From assembly GCA_947568835.1 (NCBI GenBank), contig OX387609.1, forward strand, positions 15,121,708 through 15,185,707: a stretch of 64,000 nucleotides of DNA. The letters are read 5' to 3'. The DNA comes from Protonemura montana. Taxonomy: Eukaryota; Arthropoda; Insecta; Plecoptera; Nemouridae. This document shows positions 19,701 through 30,688 of this stretch, piece by piece. Position numbers and translations under genes: made by a program. Below the pieces are notes generated by a model. The model was not told the DNA's origin. It saw nothing but the letters and a program-made list of their open reading frames with translations, and ran no database searches. Position 1 is the first letter of the stretch. Every line of letters starts with the position of its first letter.

Positions 19701-22700
19701 TGGACGTTGGCAAACTCACCATAACCTTTGTTGTTGCTTTTAGTACGAGTGCAAACTGGATTGCCCCAAAACCAACGCCGGTTGCAGTGAGAATCATGCT
19801 TGCTCTAGGCTTTGTTGCGAGCCTTGTGGCGATTGCTTGGTTCAAGTCGTGAAGACGCCGAACAATTGTGATCACAAGACCAAGGTAAGTGACTCATAGG
19901 AGCTCTTCAATGCTGCATGCTGCATTCTTCTAAGTTATTTTGTCATTTCACCATTGCAGAACTGACGAAAGTTTCTTAAAAAGATGATTTCTGCTAGTTT
20001 TTTAGTTTTTTAAGTTAAGTTCATTAAGGAAGGTGTCATCATAACTGAATGTCAGTGCTAAACCCCGTTTTAAACATTTATCAATCAATCAATGGTTTTA
20101 TTATTAGCTCAGAAGCCAGTGATTACAATACAATTACAATACAATACATTACAATTATTGATCGCGTATCCATTTACAACATTTCTTTTTAAATGTACTA
20201 ATACTATTGCTATTTCTTATGTCTAGTGGAATTTTATCAAATATGGCTAATCCTTCATTAAAAACTGACCTTTTCCATTTATTATTTCTACACATTTTCC
20301 TTTCACTTAGGCTGTTTGTTACCCCTCTCGTTACAGTCGTCTGTATATCCTTAATTGACCTAATTTTACAACTAAGATATACTGGCAATAGGCCTTTTTT
20401 TAATTTAAAAATAAATACTAGTACCAATAGCTTTATAGCTTGTTCTATGCTTAGCCAGTTAAGGGTTTGAAGCATATCCCTTATATGTGTATCCTTTTTG
20501 CACCTTAGAATAGCTCTCATGACTTCATTTTGGTAGGATTGAAACATTATCGTTGCTCCGTATTCAAATAGTGGTTTAATAATGGTGTTGTATATCATGA
20601 TTCTCGTCCACATGGAAACTTTACCACCTAATCTTCTTAAGTATCCTACCTTTTTCCCTACTTTTTTTGTTACATACTCCATATGTGCTAAATATGAAAG
20701 TACCGCACTGAGCTGTGGAATTATTCCGTGTTCTCATCTCATTTTTAGCCAGAGTGAGTTTGACCTTTAGATTTGTGCCTGGTCATCCAGTGAATACCCA
20801 GTTGTCTAGAATGCATACAATCCAGGAGCACAAGCTTTATCACTGTGTTCCTATTGATTTCAGGTGATCTGCAGCTTGCCACAGGAGGATATAGTTTGCC
20901 TGTGGCCATGTGCACGAGTCCTGCCTTGCACCCACCTCTGCCCTCGACAGTGCTTTGAAGAATGCGGGGGTTGTCAAGTCAAGGTAATGCAAGACGTATA
21001 AGAAAGTCCCAAAGCTCTTCAGCAATATTTAGCAAAATAAATTCAAACATCAAAGTCTCCTAATCATCCGTCAACAAGCTGAAAAAAATTAACTTGCAAC
21101 AAAACAGTTAGTTTAAAAAAAGCGTTGAACTCTTTGAACCAATGCTTTAAGTATTACCACAATGGTATGGGTAACTATAAGCTGCACCTCTATCAACTGG
21201 TCCCCTATATTCTCGTCCTCAAATCAACATATACTGCACCTCTGTTTTCTCGTCCCCGGCATTCAACTACAATTTCTGCGCCCGGACAGATTCACTTTTA
21301 AGCTCCGCCCCTTGCACAGCTCACAAACTGCGCCTCTAGGGTTCCCGGACTATCCCTTGCCCGTGGCAACCAACATACATCAATGTTGTGAGTGGAGGAT
21401 CTACGTGCTCACAGGGATCGGTAGACGTAAGATGGTTAATGATTGATTAGCAGGGTTTTACAACCCACTGTTTTTGATTTGACATGAAATCTCTTACCCT
21501 TTCCCTGTTATCTTTAAAGATAATATTAGGTTATGTTATTATATGGCAGTTTATGGTTTCCCAACGGTATCACAATGGTTAGTTGAAAAAATAAAGTTGT
21601 TTATCATACTAGATGGCCATAAGCAGAGTGTATATCATTGCGATATCTTTCGTTATGTTTTCAAGGTAACAAAATCGTTGGAAGTGTGCCACCACGAGGC
21701 GGAGATAACTTGCTGTGTGAATCCAGAACACAGTTTGTGCCGAAAAGGCTGCCAACGTGAGATCTCTTGTGGACATCGGTGCCCCAAGCTGTGCAGACTT
21801 CCGTGCATTCCCGTCTCCGAATGCAAGCGCACCGTGCCGCAAGCAGCCACGCTAGTGTGCGGTCATACCATTTCGCTGCCATGCAACATCAAAGCACAGG
21901 GTCTGTGATGGCATAAGATGGCATAAGATGGCATAAGATGGCAATAAGATAGCAATAAGATAGCAATAAGATAGCATAAGATAGCATAAGATGGCATAAG
22001 ATGGCTTAACACACTTGTCTCCTTGAGAAATATGAATCTATAATAATCTGGACTCTGCTTCTTTTAAGTCTGAGGGCAAAAGTGAATTCCTGCCCGTCTT
22101 TTCCAGAACTACCTGCAGATTCTGAGTTGCTGCTGCAGCGTTGCAAAGCCGAATGCGGTGCCGTGCTGGGCTGTGGTCACGTCTGCCCGGGCTCGTGTGG
22201 TGAATGCCTTCAAGGCCGGGCTCATATCAGCTGCAAAGAGAAGTGTAATCGAGTCCTCGTTTGCGGCCATGTGTGAGTTGCATGCCTGTCTTCATTTCCT
22301 TCGGCTCTGAGGTTCTCTTCTCCGATTTGAGCAAAAACTTTTGAAATTTTCTGTCCGATGGCTTGTTTGTACCCTGTCTATTCAAAACACTTTGAAAATT
22401 ACCGATGAATTGACTGCAGCCATACTTGCATGATTTTAGGTAGTCAAGTTTTTTTAAGGCTATAAGCTGCAATGTATGGTTATTTCAGACTGGCTGTAGA
22501 AGTAATTCTATGTGTCATTGTGAATAGTTGTAATTACATAGGGAGTTTGCTAAATCTCCCATGATAGTACAGAGTAGTAAATGTGCTTCAGGAAAGTAAA
22601 CCACTTTTAGTACTACTATCAATCCCACTTAATGGGTGTACGCTCATTTTCTGGTCACATCAGCGGCCAGAAGAGGTTCAAGGAGTGAGAATGGCGAGGA

Positions 22701-25700
22701 CTCTGGAGTTAGCAGAATCATCTGTTTTAGGTGCAAGTCTGCATGCGCTGATACGTGCCCTCCGTGCATTCAACCGTGCCTCATGCGTTGTCCGCACTCG
22801 AGCTGTAATCTGAAGTGTGGCGTTCCTTGCCGTTCGTGCAAGGTTAGCTCCATCTTCTGGCAATGCAGGCCAAGCTTGTCTGCGTTCAATGAGCTATCAG
22901 TTCTTTACTCTTACCTCTTAAAATAGCTTGGTGTGGGTGTGAAGACGTGCAATCGACAAATAAGTATTGAGGGAAAAATACACATGATTGGTTAGTTGGT
23001 AAAACACGCCAATGTGTTCGGGATTTTATTTCAGAAAATACAGAATACATTTTATTATTATCAACACTATAACCGTCTCAAAAATTGATGCCCAAACGGG
23101 GACTCGAACCTCGATCCCACGTATCGCGGGTGTTGCTCTAAACCATTGAGCTATTTGGACACTGGCTTTTTGAGACGATTTTAGTGTATTTGATGAGAAT
23201 GACAGTTCTCCAAGGAGTAGAACCATGTGGCTGTGAATACCCACAGTCACTCTGATTCTAGTGATTCTAGCGCATTGCAAGCGTTTGCAATTGAAATAAG
23301 ATTTCATCCTAATACAGCAACGAATCCAACGTCAAATTGGAGTTATTCAAGTTTGACAGGTTGTGACGTGATATAGCGTCACTAGAATCAGAGTGACTGT
23401 GAGTATTCACAGCCTCTTGGTTCTACTCCTTGGAGATCCGCATTCAGGAAGCTTGAACTAGGTAATTGTTATAATTTTATGTGGTCCTTTTGTTATCGGA
23501 AAATTGTCAGGACTGATCAAACCCTTGAAGAAGTAACTAGTACATGTTACGAAATGCCGGGAAATTAAGTTGTCCTTCACTGAGCATTCAAAACCCATTT
23601 CAAATAGTTTTGTTAAAATTAGTGCTAAGGATAAATCAAGATTGCAGTGATAAGATCACTGCAAAATTTATATATATGTTGAGGTCTGAAGACTGTTTGG
23701 CATAAAATAGCTAAAATTACTATAAAAAAATACAGTTCTGCTGACAAATTTTGTAAACGTGCCCTTCTAATAAAAAGGCATTGTTTGGTTTAGAATAAAC
23801 AATCTTTGAGTCGCAACTGCATTACAGTTGTATGTGTCGTAGATGAAATGCAATCGACGATGCCCCCACGGCTCGTGCAATAAACGCTGCGGAGAGGATT
23901 GCAACTGTGAGCCATGCATCGAGCCGTGCTCTAAACGTCTGAGCTGTAAGCACCCCTGCATGGGCTTCTGTGGAGAGCCCTGTCCGCCTCTATGCCGCAA
24001 ATGCCGCCCCGAAGAAGCTTCAGAAATTCTGTTCGGCAATGAGGACGAGCTAGATGCCAGGTGACCAATGTTTTACCGTTGAGTGTGCAGGTTCTAGGTA
24101 GAGACAGAAAGTTTATGTTAAACCGTTGAGTGTGCAGGTTCTATGTAGAGACAGAAAGTTTATGTTAAACCGTTGAGTGTGCAGGTTCTAGGTAGAGACA
24201 GAACGTTAATGTTAAACCGTTGAGTGTGCAGGTTCTAGGTAGAGACAGAACGTTAATGTTAAACCGTTGAGTGTGCAGGTTCTAGGTAGAGACAGAACGT
24301 TAATGTTAAACCGTTGAGTGTGCAGGTTCTAGGTAGAGACAGAACGTTAATGTTAAACCGTTGAGAGTGCAGGTTCTAGGTAGAGACAGAATATTAATGT
24401 TAAACCGTAGAGTGTGCAGGTTCTAGGTTGAGACAGAACGTTAATGTTAAACCGTTGAGTGTGCAGGTTCTAGGTAGAGACAGAACGTTAATGTTAAACC
24501 GTTGAGAGTGCAGGTTCTAGGTAGAGACAGAATATTAATGTTAAACCGTAGAGTGTGCAGGTTCTAGGTAGAGAAACAACGTCAATGTTACAGTCTCTGC
24601 GTGAAAGATGGCCGCCAAATGACTACCTTACCGACAAAAATGCAGAGTACCGGAACATCACGTTAAGTGGAGCCACTGTCGTATGAATTTTAATTTCGAT
24701 ATTTCTCGTAGGTTAACTCGCTTTTCAGACTTCATGCTTAAAAAATCTCCATCAATGTTTACCTCAACGATTGATATACACGTAACGATATTTAAAAGCG
24801 AGTTAACCTACGAGAAATATCGAAATTAAATTTCATACGACAGTGGCTCCACTTAACGTGATGTTCCGGTACTCTGCATTTTTGTCGGTAAGGTAGTCAT
24901 TTGGCGGCCATCTTTCACGCAGAGACTGTAACATTGACGTTGTTTCTCTACCTATAACCTGCACTCAACGGTTATACCCAAGCTATTTAGTCTAGGTCTG
25001 GGTACTATTCCAGTGACAGTTTTAGGATCAAGGCATCGTTTTACAGCAAATTTGCTTGGCTGTACCGCGCAGTGCGCTGTCCTGTTCGCTCCCCTTCACC
25101 ATTAACTCTTAACTTCGTGTTAAACCGTCCTTCGGAAGGGACGTTAAGCCAGTGGTTCACCTTGGTGCTCTTCAACGGGAGTAGGCTACGTGCCGGCACC
25201 GGGTTTCCCCTCCTCCCTTCTAGGCTAGGTTAGGTTCTTAAAGTTCTTTTGTTTTGGCAGCCAAGGAGGTAGGTTGTATATATTTTTGGCTCCCAAAAGT
25301 GAAATTTTTCTTTGGATTTGAACAGTGATAAATATTGTAATTGATATTGAAAGATAGATAAAGGAAATGCAAATGTAGTTTTGTTTGAAGATTAAGAAGA
25401 AGTAAGAATCATCGAGTGTTCATTGATCTTTAGCGTTCAACATTCTGGTAGAAAAAAAAACTGAAAAACAAAATATTTCTTGATCATGTGATTAAATTTT
25501 TGATCAAAATGTCAAAAACAGAGCAGAAAATATCTAGGTGTGGACTAAAATTTTTGAAAATTCTGAAACACAAGAAATTTGAACAAAGTAAGAGTCAGAA
25601 CGAACAAGGCATTGAAGGACAAAGACCTTACTCATGTTTGCTTACTGATCCACCCAAAAATATCGTACAAAATTGGAAAATAGAATCGAATCATGAACAA

Positions 25701-28700
25701 CAGTATTCATTCAATCAAAAACTTCAACTCGACAACTCAAAATTTCCGGTTTTGGCTTCAGGTTTGTTCTGCTTGAGGACTGTGGACACAGCCTTGAGGC
25801 ACGTGGAATGGATAACTGGCTGTCACAAAGTAAGGGCGAGGTGAAGATGTTGCGATGCCCGCGCTGTACACAGAATATTGTCTCCACACAACGGTACAAG
25901 AACCAAGTACGGCAGGCTCTCATCGACATCAGGGTAAGCCAGGGGTTCGCTTTGTAGACCGTTCAGAGTTATACTAATGTTTCTAGCTCGAGGCAAATGC
26001 TATGCATTAAAAGAAATAACAGTATTTATTATTTGTAAACATAGTTATAACTTACACAGATATTCCACCTTGGTTTAAATTTGCCACGCAAAGCTTGGGG
26101 CAGTCCTTGCCATTCAAGCTGAATTATTAAAGATCTTGTGATTGGCAGCATTTAATTTAATTTTTATTTCTCTTGTGATTGTACAATTAAGTAACGGTGG
26201 TAAGGTAATATAACGACAATAATGTAGATATGAGAATGCAGTTTATGTAAATTATGTCGGAAGCTCTAGTTAAGTCTATAGAGGAACAGGTACTTTGTAC
26301 AATTAGGGACATTTGACATCTTGATCCTAGCTGCTTAACTTCTTGGCAGACATTTTCTTAGCTTTGGTCCTGACTCCTCCTTTCATTCCACTGTCTTTTC
26401 GTTCTGTTTGTAAACAAATACTTACCAATTTTATAGAATTGTCGTGTGGAAAAAGCTGTCTGTCAAAACCATGTCTTACACATCTGGGTGGATTATATCT
26501 GTAGTGCAATAGTATGATATTTAAAAAAAAATGTTAATCTGGAAAATTAAGTATCTAAAATTAAAAAGAAAAAACAATTTCTTAGGCTGTTGAATTATTG
26601 AAGTATGTTTATAATGAAAGGGAGAATCAGTTTATAATACCTATATCCTGGCCACTAGACACAAGGCGACTTTTGTTCCACTTACTACAAGCTGTCTATG
26701 TTACTGTTGTAGGCTGTCAAGAAAAAAATCTTTGGTGAACTGATAACAAACCAAATATACCGTGAAAACATCGCTAGAAAACTGCATCCCTTGCAAATGC
26801 ATGCCTCTTCTGGATTCCGAAGTAAGTAGATGGAAGAGTTTTGTTCTAGAATAGTATTGAATAGGGAAATCTCATTAAGATTATTATTTAATTATTATCA
26901 TTGTGTTCGAATACGCGTTTAAAATAAAATCTGACGTATTTTTTCTTTTTATAATCCGATCATAACTTTTCTATTTATATTTGTTTTAAGAATAGCTAAA
27001 ATATGAATTCTCGTGGCGGGATGAAAACGAGCTGTGATTAACTACAGGTAGTTCTGACGTCATTTTGTTGTATCCTTTGCGTTCGCTTCTGTTTCTTGAC
27101 GTCATACTGACGTCAGATTTCACTTCATGTCATAAAAAATGGCGACCCTCGTTTTCGTACGAGATTCAAATGCAAACATTTTAAACTGAGATATTTTATT
27201 AAAAATTGGATTTAGAAGAAAATAAAAAAATACGTGTTCATTATTTTCTCACAAAAAAAAATAGTTTCAAATTTAAAGAGATTTCCCTATTGAATCAGCT
27301 CTTAACATTATAGCATTAAACAACTAACCATGTTCTATTTCAGCTCGTAGTTTATGCCTACTTTCCTCTTCATTACTGTTCATGACTGCTATATTTAGCT
27401 GGACTAGTTGCCTGGGTACCTTTTCAATGTTTATATATTCTTTGTGTCCACAGCAATGGTAACGTTCACGAACGAGGAGGAGAAACTCTACAAGCTGCTC
27501 AACAATAATCTGAAAGTTGTGCAGGGGAAACGAAAGATTTACCACTCGCGGTCAGATCTCGAGATACTTCGAGTCAAGACGGATATTTTATTCGATGTAT
27601 GTTTCGATTATTTTTAAAACTCACATTTTTCTTGCATTACTAAAGCAGGCATTTCCAGTTCAATGTTTCATAAACAGCACAGATTTAAAACCCAATTTGA
27701 GAACGGTTCTGGTTCCAGTTCTGGGTTTTAATTTTTTTAAATATCGGTTTGGTTCGTATTCAGGTTCCGGTTGTGGGATAAACATTTTGTTTCCTTTTGG
27801 ATCCAATCGAGATTTTTATAACAGTGTTCAGAAAAACAGTTCCTAATCACAATCCGATATCCCATTGAATAAATACAGAATAACTGATTAAAATAATCTG
27901 TGGAAAATATTAACACTTTTCTATTCGTGTTATGGGGACTGTTTTTTAGGAACCAACATTTTTGTAATTGAAATTATGGTCCTAATTCTGGTTCCAACAA
28001 AATGTCAAATTACAGGTTGGTTTAGGTTCCTTTAAAAATGTTGGTTCTATAAGGTTCCAATTTGGGTCCCAAATCTATAGAAAGATTAACAAAATTGAAA
28101 CTAAGAAATTTGTCAATGGGGTGCAAGAGGGTAATTATTTTGGCTGGGGTTTAGTTTAGTAAGGGCAGGAAATAAAAAAGATTAACCAATTGTTTATATG
28201 TCAGGTGCCACTTTATTGTACAATTTTCTCGCGTTTACTTGTGAGCAAAGGCAGGGACAGATTAAGAGCATCATTTACTTGACAGGTTCACAAGACTCTT
28301 ATAGTGTCAGAGGGATGCAACAAGCAGGCCAAGGCTGCACTCGAAGAACGCGCAGACCGACTTCTGCAGTCCGTCCGTCACCGTGAACGTCTCAGTGCGG
28401 AGGAGGTCCAAGATTTGGGGCTCGAGGTGCAACGTTTGCATCTCATCGAAATGCTCTTCCGGATTGAAGCTGTTGTCAAGTGCGTATTTGCCATATGCCA
28501 CTTGAAGGGAATTTTATTGATTCTGATGAAGAACCAAACTAGTAAGCCACTAACTCAACCAGAGTAGAACTTGAATACCATATTCCAGATACTAGCTCCA
28601 AGGGTCTGGATTGTTTTGGTGGTCTGGATTGTTTTGGTGGTCTGCTAAGGTTGGTTATGGTTTTTGACAACCCAAAATGATAGTCACGGGAAGAAAGCTG

Positions 28701-29135
28701 ACCAAGCAAGCTGACCAATGAAGATAGTTATTGACTATGATTTATCTTTGTAGGGGGAAGGAAGACAAGGTGCAGACTACCTACGCTTATGCCAAAAGTG
28801 TGCTTCTGTCTCAGCAGAAGCTTACGCAAGCGAAGGAAAGCAAAGTAAGGGAAATGTTGAAGGAAATAGCAAGCACACAGATATTGCTAGATCGCCAAAT
28901 GATCGTCAAAGCAATGCACATGGGCACTGGCCACTGGTTTAAGTGTCCCAATGGGCATATTTATGCTATTGGTAACTGCGGTGGTGCTGTTGTTGAGAGT
29001 CGCTGCCCTGAATGCAAAGCCTCGATTGATGGGAGCAGCCACCGGCTGCGATCTGACAACGCAGTGGCGACGGAAATGGACGGCGCTAGACTTAGTGCCT
29101 ACGATCTGAACGTGGCGGCTTATGCGAGGCGATAG
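16575..29135 (+). CDS. ZNFX1: ZNFX1 (NFX1-type zinc finger helicase), C-terminal 15 exons
   Basis: ZNFX1 is an SF1 RNA helicase with NFX1-type zinc fingers. It acts in antiviral double-stranded RNA sensing in vertebrates and in inherited small-RNA silencing in nematodes. Exons are 16575-16764, 17404-17558, 18420-18544, 19122-19437, 19744-19884, 20864-20983, 21666-21900, 22107-22272, 22731-22842, 23843-24060, 25762-25933, 26713-26821, 27454-27596, 28286-28479 and 28754-29135. All phases agree, giving 925 codons before TAG. The first exon has helicase motifs V and VI. Exons 3-10 encode Cys/His repeats of NFX1 type. Exon 11 has FVLLEDCGH and CPRC, typical of the family. The last exon has the RZ-type finger. 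Helicase motifs I-IV are not found in the window, so the 5' part lies left of it, is lost, or I missed it. Introns contain SINEs, a foldback and a duplicated LINE fragment. Confidence 0.88.
17768..18118 (+). mobile_element. 5S-rRNA-derived SINE, near-complete
   Basis: The head resembles 5S rRNA with box A (GAAGTTAAGCAAC) and box C (TTGGATGGGAGACC). It is followed by a linker (GAGAGAGGTTGGAGGGATG) and a body with TCCTTCGGAAGGGACGTTAA and GTAGGCTACGTGCCGGCACC. The body resembles the conserved central domains of invertebrate SINEs. It lies in intron 2 of ZNFX1 and its tail is a TCATCC-rich run. SINEs with 5S heads are the SINE3 class. Confidence 0.85.
18680..19018 (+). mobile_element. 5S-SINE body, 5'-truncated
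   Basis: This begins in the linker (AGAGAGAGTGGAGGGATG) and runs through the conserved body to the 3' end with GTGCGTCGTTAAACACCACA. The 5S head is missing. It lies in intron 3 of ZNFX1. Confidence 0.85.
19896..21507 (+). repeat. Segmental duplication, right copy
   Basis: This partner of 1-1612 contains ZNFX1 exon 6 with its flanking introns. It continues seamlessly into the next ZNFX1 intron, so it is the copy in its natural context. Confidence 0.93.
20082..20682 (-). mobile_element. Non-LTR retrotransposon 3' end, copy 2
   Basis: The translation is identical to the copy at 187-787 (175 codons, stop at 20155). It was copied as part of the segmental duplication rather than by an independent insertion. 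Confidence 0.75.
21905..22010. repeat. 10-bp tandem repeat (ATAAGATGGC)
   Basis: About ten copies of ATAAGATGGC or ATAAGATAGC begin right after the weak donor at 21901 in a ZNFX1 intron. Confidence 0.85.
23020..23312 (-). mobile_element. tRNA-like retroposon, copy 1
   Basis: The minus strand shows a tRNA-like core. A 7-bp acceptor stem (GTCCAAA with TTTGGGC) encloses a D-arm like TAGCTCAATGGTTTAGAGC and a box B, GGTTCGAGTCC. The anticodon stem pairs poorly. GTCTCAAAAA occurs inverted on both sides. The element ends with GCATTGCAAGCGTTTGCAAT, also found in the copy at 49025. It is probably a tRNA-derived SINE rather than a functional tRNA. Confidence 0.65.
23205..23440. repeat. Inverted repeat with about 55-bp arms
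   Basis: CTCCAAGGAGTAGAACC and the following 45 bp at 23205-23265 recur inverted at about 23380-23437, with about 110 bp between. It overlaps the 3' part of the tRNA-like element and lies in a ZNFX1 intron. Confidence 0.75.
24073..24545. repeat. 47-bp minisatellite derived from the family F terminus, array 1
   Basis: Ten tandem copies of the outermost 47 bp of the family F foldback (CCGTTGAGTGTGCAGGTTCT and on) lie head to tail. They run directly into a complete foldback copy at 24546. Confidence 0.92.
24546..24971. mobile_element. Family F foldback MITE, copy 2
   Basis: This palindromic copy has both halves, ending CACTCAACGG. It is preceded by the 47-bp array built from its own left terminus. 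It lies in intron 10 of ZNFX1. Confidence 0.85.
25122..25240 (+). mobile_element. 5S-SINE body fragment
   Basis: The fragment covers CCGTCCTTCGGAAGGGACGT through GGCTAGGTTAGGTTC only. Head and tail are missing. Confidence 0.8.
26863..27294. mobile_element. MITE with AATAGGGAAATCTC termini, copy 1
   Basis: The left end AATAGGGAAATCTC and its inverse GAGATTTCCCTATT bound about 430 AT-rich bp without coding capacity. A near-identical copy is at 45186-45620. It is inserted in a ZNFX1 intron. The flank suggests a short TGA-type target duplication, but this is ambiguous because the ends are AT-rich. Confidence 0.8.
28754..29135 (+). CDS. ZNFX1: ZNFX1 last exon with RZ-type zinc finger
   Basis: HWFKCPNGHIYAIGNCGG followed by SRCPEC is the RZ-type zinc finger shared by ZNFX1 and RNF213. 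It lies close to the C-terminus and ends in TAG at 29133-29135. Confidence 0.9.
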
Positions 29136-30317
29136 AAAAGTCTTCTAGGACTGCGTAATTTTAGCAAGTGTCTTTGGATGCATTCGAGTTCTTGCGAGAG
29201 TTCGTCGGGATATTATCATAACAGACTGCACCAAGGGGGGATTTTACTTTTTATTTCAGTTCAAATGTAGGGTATGTCAATTCGTAGCCTCTTTAAGTTA
29301 TTTAAGAACTTCTTTAGAAATTGCAGTCCAATTTATTATAGTAGAGGAGTAGATTTGTGCAAGTGCTTTATTCTTAAAGAAAGGAATGTTGATTCTATTA
29401 TAAACTGGATAATTGTGCATGTTATATGCTAGACACTTTTGCTTATTTGTTGTTTTGACAGTTCCTGAAATAGTGATTGACTGTAGTTGATTTTCATGTG
29501 CACCTAACTACTTGCAGCTATTGCAGGTTCAATGTGAATTGCCTTTATTGTAATGAAAGTAATGTTGAGTTTTGGAACTGAATATTTGTGCCAGTAATGA
29601 CACTGTTATGCTTGTCGGTAATTTAAAGTAACATTTGCTGTCATGGTATTTGTCTCTGGTTGGTTGGTATCTGCACCATTGGAGTGATCAAAGAAGCAGA
29701 GGAGAGCGATCGAAGAATATTCAAAACAATATCTCTTCATCATCTCTCCATATTCCCTAGAGTACAAGTACCACAGCTATTTGGCAGAGTTGCATTAAAT
29801 TGAGAAAGTTGTGACAATTGGTTACAATTCAGACTATAAATTGCTTACTTTTCTTAACTGTAAACCATATAAATGGATGGTATTTTTTAATTTTTTCCAC
29901 AATAAATTACTTTTCAAATGCCTTGTGGCCCTGAGAATTGCATTCCTATTTTCTCGATTCAACAACCAGAAATAACCAAGGCACTGCCAGAGGAAGAAAT
30001 TCTCCACACTTACGATGGATGGGAATATTCATCATCACTATGTACGCAGTAAACTATTCGGACGTGAAAAAAAATCGAATGTTTTCACCGAAGCATCGGG
30101 TGGTTAGATACTAGTAGGCTATTTAATTTTATTTCCGGTACATTAGTTTGCATGTTCGAATTCAGAGGGAAGATCATTCGCGTGTGCATGGTCTCGGGTA
30201 TTGCGAGCTAAATCCATATCACTATCAGTAGTCTTCGGGGCGAGATGCTCACAGTCGAAACCCGTACGTATAGGCAGTCCCGCGGCACTCAGACGTGTCA
30301 CGGGTTGCGTCAAACTA
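29136..30317 (+). other. ZNFX1 3' untranslated region and intergenic DNA
   Basis: The stretch from 29136 to about 29925 is the presumed 3' untranslated region. From there to 30317 I see no gene. Confidence 0.5.
29901..29906 (+). promoter_or_regulatory. Likely ZNFX1 polyadenylation signal
   Basis: This canonical AATAAA is preceded by a T-rich stretch and followed by a TG-rich sequence, about 770 nt after the stop codon. Confidence 0.55.
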
Positions 30318-30563
30318 ATATCGTTTCGTGTATATCAATCGTTGAGGTAATCATTGATAGAAATTTTTTGAGCATGAAAAGTCTCAAAAGCGATTTAACC
30401 TACGAGAAATGTCGAAATTAAAATTCATACGACAGTGGCTCCACTTAACGTGATGTTCCGGTACTCTGCATTTTTGTCGGTAAGGTAGTCATTTGGCGGC
30501 CATCTTTCACGCAGAGACTGTAACATTGACGTTGTTTCTCTACCTAGAACCGACACTCAACGG
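30318..30563. mobile_element. Family F foldback, right half only
   Basis: This matches the right half of the foldback, ending CACTCAACGG at 30563. The left half is absent, so the palindrome is broken. Confidence 0.8.
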
Positions 30564-30688
30564 TAGTTGCTGATAGAGAGAATATAAATTTGTCGGTTTT
30601 TTTTGCCAATATTGAGATTTTAAATGTTCGAGTATTTAATTTAGCTGGCGCTGGTGGCGCTACTGATAGCAAGCGGCCGATCCACGAA

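Larger units (their letters stand above)
18420..24060 (+). other. ZNFX1: NFX1-type zinc-finger region of ZNFX1 (eight exons)
   Basis: Repeated CGH-x-C-x-x-x-C patterns run through these exons: LRCGHPCMRLCHG, LPCGHEQTLACH, ISCGHRCPKLC, LGCGHVCPGSC, LVCGHVCKSAC, then CPHGSCNKRCG and CKHPCMGFCGEPCPPLC. In NFX1 proteins these coordinate zinc and contact nucleic acid or protein partners. One donor, 21901 GTCTGTG, is a weak match to consensus but gives the only phase-consistent join. Confidence 0.85.

Noticed and set aside
23085-23165. Functional tRNA gene
   Set aside because: Acceptor and D arms look right but the anticodon stem does not pair well, and the sequence recurs with flanking inverted repeats as a dispersed element.
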